A stretch of DNA of 64,000 nucleotides from Armigeres subalbatus (taxonomy: Eukaryota > Arthropoda > Insecta > Diptera > Culicidae): positions 137,447,121 to 137,511,120 of the forward strand of contig NC_085139.1 in the NCBI RefSeq assembly GCF_024139115.2, in the 5' to 3' direction. The position numbers and the translations under genes are program-made. This document shows, piece after piece, positions 10,228-22,000 of the stretch; position 1 is the first letter of the stretch; each line of letters begins with the position of its first letter. A model generated the notes under the pieces. That model had not been told where the DNA came from. It did no database searches and saw nothing but the letters and a program-made list of their open reading frames with translations.

Positions 10228-10562
10228 GAGAAAATTCAATACGTATTTGTCGACCCGGAATGGGGTTACGTAAATAGTGGGCGTCAATATATAGGAAAAA
10301 AAATAAAAACAGCGTCTATAAGCGGCGCAGCTGAAGTTTTGAGTAATTTGAAATACGATATTAGTTTAAATTAGTTTAGAAATTCCGCGAAATTCCGTTA
10401 AATTTTGTTAAAAGCTCGTTTTTGATGGCGAAATTTATGTAAATTAACGATACGAAACGAAATCAAGAAATCAAATTTCGCCATGCTCAAATTCCGCGAA
10501 ATTCCGCGGAATTTCGTTTCGAACCAACAGAAACGAAATTTTTCGAAATATCGCATTTGCTT
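10228..10562 (+). repeat. Direct duplication D, copy 2
   Basis: Second copy of the repeat at 9145-9490, about 1.08 kb downstream. It is diverged by substitutions and small indels, and an extra AAATTCCGCGAAATTCCGCG segment lies near 10489-10512. It could be a tandem duplication or two copies of a short element. Confidence 0.65.
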
Positions 10563-10691
10563 AGACATCGTTGCGATTAATTTTTCTGCCATAAATAAGC
10601 GAATGTGTTTTGTACATCGAAATTTTTTTTTCTCGGATCAGCATTCTTTTGTATATAAAGTTGGTCTTGCAAAGAACAGATTTATTTTAAA

Positions 10692-11139
10692 CTAGTCGAC
10701 CCGGCAGACGTTGTCCTGCATAGTAGGCGAAAACGCGCGTTGTGAACTTCCCATGCGAAATTTTCATACGATTCTTAATTTTAGTTTTTCACGATTTACT
10801 CCATCTTACCCGTGATTTTCGCATAAGGAAATATCATATAAACCCGTCGGAAACGATAACGAATGTTTCTGCTGAAGAAATGAAAAAAATCCATCCAGCC
10901 GTTTCCGAGTTAAGGCTCCCCCAAACCTAAGCGATCTCATCGCCGCGATGGCGACAACTAGTCGCCGCGATTCTATCGTTGGGTCGCTGCAGGGAATTCT
11001 CTATTTACGCTTCCACATCAACAGCGACAGAATCGCTGTCGCCAAGCGATAGAATCGCGTCGCGACTGTCGTGTCGCGTGTGTTTGGGGGAACCTGTATA
11101 CGGATACGAACACAGACCATTTCATTTTTATATATAAGA
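10692..11139 (-). mobile_element. Non-autonomous Helitron-like element
   Basis: Read on the minus strand it begins TCTTATATATAAAAATGAA and ends CTAG followed by T, which fits Helitron ends (5' TC, 3' CTRR, insertion next to T). The second Helitron-like repeat at 29089-29338 starts with a very similar TCTATATACATAAAAATGAA. The base next to the 5' end here is not the expected host base, so that boundary is approximate. The plus-strand text near 10690-10720 and 10845-10910 has the look of a widespread insect repeat that I have seen in other genomes. A 181-bp GC-rich insert at 10914-11094 interrupts it. Confidence 0.55.
10914..11094. mobile_element. GC-rich MITE nested in the Helitron-like repeat
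   Basis: The terminal inverted repeats are GGCTCCCCCAAAC at 10914 and GTTTGGGGGAACC ending at 11094. The interior is rich in CG and in repeated gattctatcg/cgatagaatc and tcgccgcg motifs, unlike the AT-rich surroundings. I could not define a clean target duplication, so the superfamily is open. Confidence 0.65.
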
Positions 11140-11699
11140 AGAAGAAGATAATGCGCCTTCCTAATCACAAACAGCAACAAAAACTAATAAGAATCTAGAA
11201 AGAAAGATTCACTTGACTACTACGAATGCCATCCATGCTCAACACTCTCCACGACGTCTCTAACGAAATAGTGAAGCAGCTGCATTAGGCCCGCATTTTT
11301 GATAATCGGTACGAGTGCGAATATTATGTGCAACCATATCTCTCACCAAAGGTGCGGGGCTAAAGGCTTTATATTTTTGACTCCAATAAAGCTGTTTTTC
11401 CACGTGGCTATCGTGGCAGCCAGTGAAGTACATTTCTGCATTCGTATAAATTTTTCAGACTCTCCCTCTGTCGCGCGCTTTTGATTGAGCTACGAACGAC
11501 AACTTTCTGCCGCCGAAGTCAATTTCTGCTGTCGCCAAGCGCTGATGATTTGCTCTTTGGTGAAAATTTGTTTCGGCTCAACCTTTTCTTTTATAAAGTT
11601 GAGGTTCTGAGAAGAACCGATTAATTTCTAATAATGCTCCTTAGTCGGCGTCATCGGCACTCTAGTAAAATTTTCGCGCATATTTCTGGATCTGGATTT
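11140..11699. other. Unassigned non-coding stretch
   Basis: Slightly richer in GC than its neighbours. It holds a short plus-strand frame near 11299-11484 with no recognisable domain. I see no terminal repeats. Confidence 0.3.
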
Positions 11700-11965
11700 T
11701 TTGAAGTTTTGAAATAAGAAGAAAGAAGAAGTAAGAAAGAATAAGGAAGAAAGAAGAGGGAAAAAAGAAGAAGATAGAAAGAATAAGGAAGAAAGAAGAA
11801 AGAAGAAAGAAGAAAGGAGAAAGAAGAAAGGAGAAAGAAGAAAGGAGAAAGAAGAAAGAAGGAAGAAGGAAGAAAAAAGAAAAAAGAAGAAAGAAGAAAT
11901 AAGAAAGAAAAATAAAGAAAAAAGAAGAATGAATAAAAAATAAAGAAGAAGATAGAAGGAATAAG
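11700..11965 (+). repeat. Purine-rich GAA/GAAA low-complexity tract
   Basis: About 265 bp of almost pure A and G on the plus strand, made of AAGAAGAAAG-type units without a fixed period. The Phe/Ser-rich open frames on the minus strand (11651-12160) are by-products of this composition, not genes. Confidence 0.85.
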
Positions 11966-12069
11966 CAAGGGGGCACCCACACGTACGTCACGGGGTTTCG
12001 AGCAGCGTGACCATTCATACAAAAATTTTAGAGGGTTATTCCAAAAAGTGTGACGAAGGGGGGATCGCC

Positions 12070-12154
12070 GAATGGGTGTCAGACCCACAATGTACGTCAC
12101 GCCGAAAATCGCCGATTTTTGCTTGTGGGTCGTACATTGTGGGTCTGACACCCA
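12070..12154. repeat. Short hairpin element with 25-bp stem
   Basis: The text ATGGGTGTCAGACCCACAAT plus TGTACG at the left is repeated exactly inverted at the right, enclosing about 35 bp. It is non-coding. It may be a short MITE or the end of a longer one. Confidence 0.75.
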
Positions 12155-12237
12155 TGACATCTTCTTCTTATTGGCAATACGTCCCCCAATGGGAGGTTTC
12201 TAAGCCAAGTTGTCATTCTTGCATTCGTATATATTAG
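12133..12237 (-). repeat. Deleted remnant of a Feilai-type SINE
   Basis: The order cttcttcttattggcaatac, then gaggtttctaagcca, then ttgcattcgtatat matches the 3' half of the minus-strand SINEs at 51715 and 52591, with the middle missing. No tRNA-like head is left. Confidence 0.55.
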
Positions 12238-12609
12238 AGTTTTAAATTATTATCAAAGTAAGTAATAAAATGATTGTTTCTCATTGCTGACTTAATAAAT
12301 GTCTTTAAAGATCTTCAAAGATGCCAATAAGTTTTCAAATATTTAGTCTTAAACTGCCTTCATGAAAAATGTCTCCAAAGAGATTTAAATCTCATAAAGT
12401 ATCAAGTAAGTGAATACCATGCACATGTTTGGAACATGCAAATTGACGCAACATTAAATTGAACTTGCTGCAATTCAAATGACATCGACGATTCATCTTT
12501 TATTATAGTGAGTTTTGAATATTTATTCACTCGCATTCCCAATTTCTATTTCACTCGTCGTTGAATATTTGGGAAATTGGCATATATGTGAAATTGCTAG
12601 ATATTTGTG

Positions 12610-13805
12610 TCAGCCTTTTACAGGAGAAATTCTCGCTGAGACCGGGCCACTATTTGCAAGAGGTTCTTGAAAATTCCTTAATTTATGTTCATTCGAAAGC
12701 TTTTGGCGAGAATATTAAGGATCCGAGTTGAATTCTTCAGAAAGATGAACCCCTCGTTAGTTATACACGAAATCACGTTTATGGACCCCTTGATTTTTGT
12801 CAATTCTTGACTCACCAAAACTGTCATAACTCCAACATTTCTCAACCGATCTTAGAGATCAGCATATCGTTGGAAAGAGGAAGAGTGTATCCCTAATTTG
12901 CAATAATAAAAATAAAAACAGCCGTTTTAAATATGGCCACCATATTGGATTTCTTTTTGAGAACATTTTTTCCGCATAGTTCGCAACCACCAATTTCGAA
13001 TATTAATACATCGATGGAAAGCTTAGCTTATATTGTGCATTGTGTCCAACAATCTCAGGTGTGTGTATTTTCTATCAAAAGTTATGTACGATTTACTAAT
13101 ACCAAAAGTCTTGAATTATTTAATACAATAATTTGAATACGGCTCCGTTATGCTCAAAACTTTTGAGCCCTTCAAATAAAATACTGTTGTTGATATGCTT
13201 TTCATTTTTGAAACATATTTGGATAAGAATAGTGTATGAAATCAAGGAACTGGCGTCGTAGTATCATATTAACCATAAAATTAATGTTCGTTGGTCAGAT
13301 GGGCCTTCAAAAAATAATTTGGTGAATCATACATAACTTTTTAAAGAAAAAACATACTACTGAGATTTTCAGACAAAACGCACAATATAAGCTTTGCATC
13401 GATGTATTAATATTTAAAATCGATGGTTGCCAACCAGATGGAAAAATAGTTTTCAAAACGAAATCCAAGATGGCGGCCATTCAATATGGCTGCCTCTGTT
13501 TTTATTATTGAAAATTGAGTATACACTCTTCGTCTTTCCAATGATAAACTGATCTCTATGATCGATTAAGAAATGTTGGAGTTATGACAGTTTTGGTGAG
13601 TCAAGAATTGACTAAAATCGAGGGGACCTTTAAAATAATTTCGTGTTTAACTAACGAAGGGTTAATCTTTCTGAAGAATTTAACTCGGATCCTTTATATA
13701 CTCGCCGAAAGCTTTCGAATGAATATAACGTCAGGAATTTTTAAAAAACCTCGTGCAAATAGTGGCCCGGTCTCAGCGAGAATTACTCACAGGTATTGTA
13801 AAAAA
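12610..13805. mobile_element. Foldback element with ~490-bp imperfect inverted arms
   Basis: The left arm, about 12610-13100, is repeated in inverted orientation at about 13310-13805. Paired landmarks are ctcgctgagaccgggccact with its complement near 13775, ccaaaactgtcataactcc with its complement near 13590, and taatacatcgatg with its complement near 13405. The arms are diverged by substitutions and small indels. About 200 bp separate them. No long frame is conserved between arms. The outer boundary and target duplication are not clear. Confidence 0.8.
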
Positions 13806-13849
13806 TCTTTGCCAATTTGTTTAAAAATTAGCTCTCAGTACTTGTTCAT

Positions 13850-13905
13850 ATTTTGGTAGGATCTCATACAGAATTGTAGGAAAATCTAACAACCGCTGGT
13901 TAGGT
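13850..13905 (+). repeat. Right-end fragment of the MITE family seen at 29753
   Basis: The string from tttggtagga through aaaatctaacaac to ggttaggtg follows the right end of the TA-flanked MITE at 29753-29986 with several substitutions. The rest of the element is missing. Confidence 0.6.
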
Positions 13906-14099
13906 GCGGAATTTAAAGTCGGATCATGCATGGAAAGGTAGAATGAACTTCATGCGAAATTTCAAAGCAACCACATCTTGTTTTGGAAACATTTATTATC
14001 TTTTCTCAGCAAATGTAGGACCAGTCTGGTTCAATGGTGATATTTATATTACACTTCGCAGTGCACGTGAATTCAGAAAAGAATTAATTCTAGTTAAAC

Positions 14100-15080
14100 T
14101 AAACATTGTTGTTTTCCTTTATTCTTAAGGCTGGTTTCCATTACTGTTCATTACCTTCGCTCCCGAGTTGGCTCATATTTCAATTACGGGGAAAAAGTGT
14201 AGGCACGTGGGAATCGTTGCAACTGCTGAGTGTTTTATCAGCAGCAAAGCATCATTGCGACCGGCATAACGAGAAATGCTACTCGGAAAATTCCGCCTTC
14301 ATTAAGCAAACCAATGCTCCCCTGCTGCCACTGCTGTCGGTATGTTTTGCCATAGAACCCGGCCGGCATCATCACGAGGCTTCTCTGTATTGCAATACGG
14401 GGTTAATTTCATGCCCAGCTACGACCTAATGTTGGGGAAACACAAAATGCGCGAATTTTCACCACTTTTGCAGCGCCGACAACCACCGCCGACCAGCAAC
14501 GCAACGTCTGCAAGGTAAGTAGACTCAGGTTCTTAATTATCCCGCGACAGTTAAAGGAAGTGCAACAGCAGCAAAGTAGCAAAACTCAAAAGTCCAAAGT
14601 AGGCGGCCGTCGTCGGTGGGTGGTGAAATATGCTGCTGGTTGTGTTTCGCAGTTTGTTAATTACATTTTAATGAATTTGCAAATTAATTAAAAATACAAA
14701 AAACCCTCAGGGTAAAGCTGTACTCAAAGCGAGCAAAACCCTTGATGAGGAAGAAAAAAGCAAAGAAACAAAACAAGAACTGAGGATAGCCAGTATAGCT
14801 AACACGGAAAAAGTGCACAACTAATGACTACACTTCTCACAACAACGGAAGGGTGCCCTCCGCACAGGGCCGGTTTTCACCCTGAGGCCAGATGCGTTTC
14901 CTTTTCAAAAGGATCAACTGATATAATGAAACAGGCATCAAAACTCCGGATTCAGCCCTGTTACAGCGCAGCACCCTAACCGGAAGCACGTCAGAGAGGC
15001 GATCCTTCTGGGTGGCGTAGGTCAGAGCTTCGCAAAAGTGAGGCGGCCGGGTGAAACATTTTTAATCGCAGAGGATACAC
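14100..15080. other. Unassigned, GC-richer and apparently single-copy stretch
   Basis: This stretch has more GC and less obvious repeat structure than the rest of the window. It includes a 107-residue plus-strand frame (14106-14429) that I do not recognise, a consensus-like splice donor CAAGGTAAGTAG near 14511, and an AT-rich homeobox-site-like run ATTTGCAAATTAATTAAA near 14677. It could be host exon, intron or regulatory DNA; the sequence alone does not say which. Confidence 0.35.
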
Positions 15081-17315
15081 ATAAAAATGGGTATAATTAA
15101 AAAAGAGAAAAGCAATGCTGTTTTATTCACCCATTAATATGTTTTCATTCGCTCGGACAGCTTTGACCGGACGAGTATCGCCGCAGACGTTTGGAGATGG
15201 CCGCTAGGACAACGATAGTGCATTTTCTTCCAGAGAAGCATTGTCTTCTATTCGCTTGAAAACAATTCTTCTATTCAATCCGTCTTTTATGTGCACCAGC
15301 TGGTGGAAGAAGTTGAAAATGTTAAAATGAAGCAACGGAAATGGTACGAGCACATTTTTAAGTTTCTTATAGATATTACTGACAATGTTTTCACTTTAAA
15401 ATCGACCTTTTTTGTAGTGAACAATGAGATCTATTTTTATATTTTTTTTTTCGTCTAGTCGCGTGAAAACGGACCAACTTTTTATCAGGAAATATATAAA
15501 ATCGAGATCATATAACTGAAGCTGTATCAAAATACTAATTGTACTAGAAAATGTATTTGAAGGTTCGCGCCGATTCAAAAATCGTCGTCAACCGAGGCGA
15601 AAAAGTTCCAGGCAATAGTGAAGACGTAATCAGCGTGGCATTTTTTTCCCTCAGTGCTTATTTTTATTTTGAATTGCCAAGAAAAGTAATACCTAATTTC
15701 CAAGGAAAATTCTTCACATTTTCTAAGGGGAATTTTTTTCAGAATTTTCCAGGGAAACTCTTCCGAATTTGCAAAATATGTTTTATGTATTTCTAAAGAA
15801 AATTCTTTTGAATTGAATGAATTTTCAAGACAAACTTCTAAATTTCCGAGGGGAGATTTTTTTATTTTTGACGGGAATAACTATAATGAGTGCTGTTGCT
15901 TAATTAATAAATAAATTGACGTAGCATGAAAATTGCTGCTTGGGCACATTCGTACAATCACTACTAGTCATTCAGTCAATCGAATCAAAGAAGTAAGTTC
16001 CATTTTCTGATAACGGAAGAATCGAAATAGTTTCAAACGGTTGGTCGGTGCCAACGTTTCCACTGCACTCCTTTATTCTTTCATCAAGACGTTGGAACCA
16101 ATTAAGAGAGGCAAATAAATGTTATATCCGAAAAACTTTAAATATTTACGTCGCGATGTGCACTGAGATGGAAAAGCATATTTCTGTCCTGGAGGCGCGC
16201 TTGGGAACGGATTTATTTTATAGCCACTCCTAGCAGACACTACTAGCCATAGAAACGTTTAATCCTTCCGAACGAACACTTCTGAGTAAATGGTGTTTGC
16301 TTGCATTTTATGTCCCGGCGATTTTTTTTCTCCCTGCGGATCTTCATTCGCAACCCATTAAAATAACATCCCATATCCGATCGAGGAGCATGTGGCAAGT
16401 GATGCTTTCCACAAGATAAGTAAATTAAAGCTCGAACCTGAGAAGCTGCACAGCGTGGCTAGGGCAGAATTTTGGCGTGGCGGGTAATGTCTTCTCGGAT
16501 AACGCAGCAAACTGTTCCGTGAACATTGGCAAATTTTGCGAATAGTGTTACAATTTCGGTGGAGAAAGAGTTTGCGAATTTATGGAGCACTTTACTTTTA
16601 CGTTTTCCTTGCCACATGGAATTGGCATGTTTGCGGTTTTGGATTCCACGCTTTGCGAGCACTATTGAACGTAGTCTGCGAGCATTCGAATAATTACATC
16701 ATTAGTTCGATGTTTGTGGTTCATTAGAATGTTTGGAAAGGGCTTTACATCTTGGTAAGACAACTATTACTGTTGGCATACATAACGATTGCAGAACAAG
16801 TCAAATAAAGTGGATATTGCAAGAAGAATCGATTGTCCGTTTTAGTAAGATGGTTAATATTTCGTATACTTGAATATGTTTTCTTGATTTCTGGCATCGC
16901 ATACTACTTCATAGCTGAATAATCATTAAAGATTTCACATTTTTGAACTATGAGATGCGTAACCTAAGTTACTAATCATCCTTCCGTGTATCTTAACAAA
17001 TTAGAAAATGACCATCGTATAATCAACTTCGATTGAACAGCCACTTTCAGCATGCTCTGCTTTTGAGCCCATTATACATTATACGGTGTAGTTATTTAAT
17101 TTACCCTATAGAGTTTTAAGAAAGAATGGATTTTTTTTCAAATGGTTGGTATTCAGTAACTGATCTTCAAAATTCCTTGCGGTTTCGTTTGTGCTCAAAG
17201 GGAATAGATGTATTGACCTCTGAATTCTGTAATTGCAGAAGGTAATGGTAGAAGGTTATAATTAAAATGACGAAGAGAAAAAAGTCGATTAAACATTTTT
17301 ACAAATATATGTGGG
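15081..17315. other. Unassigned AT-rich stretch
   Basis: The open frames are all short and unrecognised. Positions 15670-15880 repeat a ~30-bp theme (ttccaaggaaaattctt, attttccagggaaactctt, aatttccgagggga), suggesting an old degenerate tandem repeat. Nothing else can be supported. Confidence 0.35.
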
Positions 17316-17679
17316 GGAGAAGTTCCGATTCATTCCGTGCCGATAGTTCGAACGAGCCAGACGTGTGTGCTGTGTCTCATCGCGGATTGTGTTCGGTAGT
17401 GCGAGTTGTATTGTGTGGTGCTATTCCTACCTACGGATCCAAGGCGATCGCTGTCGGCGAGTGAAGTAGCTGCTTCTGGCGACGCCAGTGAAGCAGGCTA
17501 TTGTTACTGCTGCTACCTACAGCAGCAGGCGCAGATAAGTGGAAGAGATTGCTTTATTGTTCTCCCGTCACAGAGCGGAACTAATAGACTCAAATTGAAT
17601 TAGTTTTTTCTTGATTTTTTTCTAATAAGCTATTAGTTGTAAGTTAGCATAAGCAATAATTATCCTTCCACCTTGCGAG

Positions 17680-18894
17680 GTGAGAATGGAGGCAGAGACA
17701 GTAGGAGGCAATGGGCCTCAAAAAGATAGTACTCGCACACGATTGTACCATGCGGCTTCGCCTGGGGCTTGGGTTGTTTACTTTCGGCAGAAAGTGAAGA
17801 GCCTAGATTTTCTGGGCATAAAACGAGATTTGACGCGTCGTTTTACGAAGCTTGAATTCAGCCAAATCAACAGGAACAAACTACGCATCACCGCACCTAC
17901 ATACCAGGTGGCGAATGAAATTGCTGGCGACAGGGCGTACAATGTTGAATATATGGTTTATGTCCCCTCGCGGGAGGTCGAAAGTGAAGGGGTGCTCAAC
18001 GCAGCGAGCCTGACTTGCAAGGATGTGCTTGCAGGGAAAGGTCGCCTAAAGAACGCCCTGCAATCTACCGTGGATATTCTGGACTGCAAGGAATTGCATT
18101 CAGCAGCCACGGTAGATGGCAAAAAGGTTTATTCCAAGTCAGGCTCGCTTCGGGTGACATTCGCCGGTTCGATGCTTCCAAAATATGTCGATATAGAAAA
18201 TATGTTGTTTCCGGTGCGTCTTTTGTGCCAAGGGTATTTAATTGTACCAACTGCAAACAACTTGGTCACACTGCCGAGTTTTGTGACAACAAACCACGTT
18301 GTGGCAAATGCTCAGAAAGACATCAGGAGGAGTTCTGCCAGCAACAAGCAACAAAATGTGCTTATTGTGGTTTGAACCCTCCCCATGGTTTGCAAGAATG
18401 CCCGGTGTACAAAAGCGCACCCAAAAGTGAAGCGCTCGTTGGTACAGCGCTCCAAGCAGTCGTATGCGGAAATGGTTAGGTCGCAAGACACATCCGCCAC
18501 AGCCACTGCATCGACTGCTATTTCAGCCACCGTTCGTGTAAGTGATTATTATGATTCCATATCAATTGACGAATTGGATCCTGACGCAGCCGACATGGAT
18601 GATTCTGCGGAGGTACACGTGCCCGAAAAGAGGAAGCAACCGTCTTCCCCGGGATCGCGCCGTAAGAGAACAAAAGTCATCCATAAAAGCTTGCCAAAAT
18701 CTGAAGGTAATGGGGGTTTATTTAAAATCCCGAAGCAATCTGTCCCTACTGCTTCTTTTGATGCTAGTTGCAGTAAGACATTCCTGCCATTGCCTAAATC
18801 CGATGTTTCGAAGAAACATCCGGCTAGGAGAATCAACGAAAGAAAAAACAAATTCGCACTTCTAGAAAAAGTATTCCGCCCAAGCGTGGATTGA
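17680..18894 (+). pseudogene. ORF1 (Gag-like RNA-binding protein) of the I-clade element
   Basis: The protein would bind element RNA. The frame opens with a charged N-terminal region, and the Met at 17686 is an equally good start. The first ~185 residues are followed by three CCHC-type knuckles (CTNCKQLGHTAEFC, CGKCSERH...C, CAYCGLNPPHGLQEC), then a basic Ser-rich tail. The knuckle block at about 18225-18420 is in a different frame from both flanks: one indel near 18225 shifts the frame and a second near 18425 restores it, so the two compensate. The final part is 18385-18894. The distance to ORF2 is about 150 bp. The two shifts make this a pseudogene as it stands. Confidence 0.82.
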
Positions 18895-19045
18895 TCTCTT
18901 TTAAGGACCTTGTGGACCGTTTTTGAACTTATTCAATATTCCGAATTCATTGAGGCCAATCATTGTCCTCTTTATTCCAACAGTGGAAAGTTATCTGAAG
19001 CAATTGACTGTTTCATGGCCCTTCTTGCAGAAATTGTATCTTTCG

Positions 19046-22000
19046 ATGGATAATACGGCCAATACCGAAGATACAATCACTGTACTGTAGTGGAACTGTC
19101 ATAGTCTGAAAAATAAATTAGACGTGTTCAAGTTTTGATCCGCAATTCCGATTGCGATATATTTGCACTCTGTGAAACATGGCTTTCTTCTGAAGATGAA
19201 ATCAACTTCCACGATTTTAACATTATTCGCCAAGATCGGGATGATCATTATGGTGGCGTTCTTTTGGGGATCAAAAGCTGCTACTCCTTCTACAGAATTC
19301 CCATTCCGACTGTTCCCGGCTTAGAAATCGTCGCATGCCAAGTAAATGTGAAGAATAAAGATCTTTGCATAGCTTCAGTGTACATTCCTCCAAATGCCTC
19401 TATTAATCGTCGACATTTTTGGAGCGCAGTCTCCCTTCTATCATCTCCAGTATTGATATTGGGTGATATGAACGCACATGGTATTGGATGGGGCGAAACG
19501 TATGACGATTGTAGAGCGCCTATTTTCTATGATTTGTGTGACGATTTCAATTTGAATATTTTGAACACTGGTGAAGTAACTCGAATAGGACCAAATGGTC
19601 AACAAAGCCGTATTGATCTGTCTTTATGTTCAAATTCACTATCATTAGATTGCACGTGGAAGGTAATTCAAGATCCCCATGGTAGTGATCATATGCCGAT
19701 AGTTACCACAATTAAAAGTAGCTATCAACAATTTGAGCCAGTTAATGTTCCTTTCGACCTCACGAAAACATTGACTGGCCAAAATTTGCATCGGCGGTAA
19801 AAATTGGTATTGAATCAACTGATACTCTTCCACCTTTGGATGAATATCGATTCCTTACTGAGTTGATTCAAAAAGCGCACTAGAAGCTCAGAAACGACGC
19901 GTTCCAAGTACATCTGTCATAAGAAGACCAGCCACTCCTGGATGGGATGATGAATGTACTAAGTTGTATTCTGAGAAATCTGATGCCTTCAAGGCCTTCC
20001 GTAAACACGGAAGGTCCGAGCTTTTTGAAGAGTATTTGAGGCTCGAAAGAAAGCTCAAAAATCTTCTCAAGGCAAAAAAACGTAGCTACTGGCGACGTTT
20101 TGTCGAGGGACTATCACGAGAAACGGCCCGCAACATGCGGAACCACATTTCCACCAACGAGAGTGAAGAATACTCCAATCGATGTATATTTAACTTCGCA
20201 AAAAGGTCTGTCCAGATTCCGTACCAGCAGAACCGCTATTTCGAGAATCAGTCACTGATCCCGGTTCTTTGGGTGGACCATTCTCAATGCTGGAACTTTC
20301 TATGTCTCTTCTTTCATCGAATAACTCTGCTCCGGGATGCGATAACATCAAATTCAATCTTCTTAAAACCTCCCAGATATCGCAAAAGACGATTACTTGA
20401 CCTGTACAACTGTTTCATGGAGTACAACATTGTGCCACCTGAATGGCGACAGGTCAAAGTAATAGCTATTCAAAAGCCTGGGAAACCAGCGTCTAATCAC
20501 AATTCATACCGACCGATTGCCATGCTATCATGCATGAGAAAATTATTGGAGAAAATGATCCTTTCAAGAGTCGACCATTGGGTCGAAGAAAATGCATTGC
20601 TTTCAAATACTCAGTTTGGATTTAGAAAAGGGAAAGGAACAAACGATTGTCTGGCGTTGCTTTCTTCAGATATACAACTGGCCTTTGCGCACAAGGAGCA
20701 ATTGGCTTCAGTATTCTTGGACATTAAGGGCGCTTTTGATTCAGTTTCCATAGAAGTACTGTCAGGCAATCTGCACAGTAGTGGATTACCCGTTATTTTG
20801 AATAATTTCTTGTACAATTTGTTGTCAGAAAAACAAATGAACTTCACACTCGGCACTCTGACAACTTCCAGAAATAGCTACATGGGCCTTCCCCAAGGTT
20901 CGTGTTTAAGTCCCTTGCTTTATAATTTCTATGTTAAAGATATTGACAATTGTTTAGAAGGACAATGCACGCTCAGACAACTTGCAGATGATGCCGTGGT
21001 CTCTCTAAGAGGTCCATGTGCAGCTGTCTTGCAAGGACCATTACAAAGTACCTTAGATAATCTGACTGTTTGGGCCAGACATTTAGGGATCGAGTTTTCA
21101 CCGCAAAATCTCAATTGGTTGTGTTTACTAAGAAGCGGTACTCTGCTCAACTGAAACTCAAGCTGTTGAATGATGACATCAACCAATCTTTATCTTCTAA
21201 ATACCTTGGGATCGTGTTTGATTCCAAATGCACCTGGAAACTCCACATTGAGTATTTGATACAAAAATGCCGGAAAAGGATCCATTTTCTACGTTCTATC
21301 TCCGGAACATGGTGGGGTGCTCACCCGGAAGACCTCATCAAACTCTATAGAACGACTATTCTCTCTGTTTTAGAGTATGGCTCCTTCTGCTTCCTCTCAG
21401 CAGCTGATTGCCACCTGATCAAATTGGAACGAATTCAGTATCGTTGTTTGCGTATTGCCCTTGGCTGCATGCATTCAACGCATAACATGAGCCTGGAGGT
21501 GCTTGCTGGAGTCACTCCTTTAAAGCACCGTTACTGGGAGCTCTCACTTAGAATACTCATCAAATGTGGAACAAGTAACACACTTGTTCTAGATAACTTC
21601 AATAATATGCTTGAACTAACTTGTCGTTCAAGATTCCTTAGAGTTTATCTCAACTACATATCGTCAGATCTTTGTCTTCCGTGTTATAATCCCCCTCGAG
21701 TTCACTTCACCAACGACAGTTCCTCAATTGTATACGATCTGTCCATGAAACATGCTATTCAAGGAATACCAGATCATCTTCGACAAATATGTATTCCCTC
21801 ACTGTTTTCTGAAAAATATGAACATGTCAATTGCAACAACAGATATTTCACTGATGGTTCTCGCATCAACGGATCCACTGGCTTCGGTGTTTTCAATGTA
21901 ACTTCCACCACATTCCAAAACCATTAGGTACCGTGTGCGGTTTATGTTGCTGAGCTGGCAGCAATTAACTTCGCTTTGGGGATAATTTCCAATCAGCCCG

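Noticed and set aside
11651..12160. Phe/Ser/Leu-rich minus-strand ORFs that look like membrane proteins
   Set aside because: They are translations of the GAA/GAAA purine tract at 11700-11965; composition alone explains the open frames.
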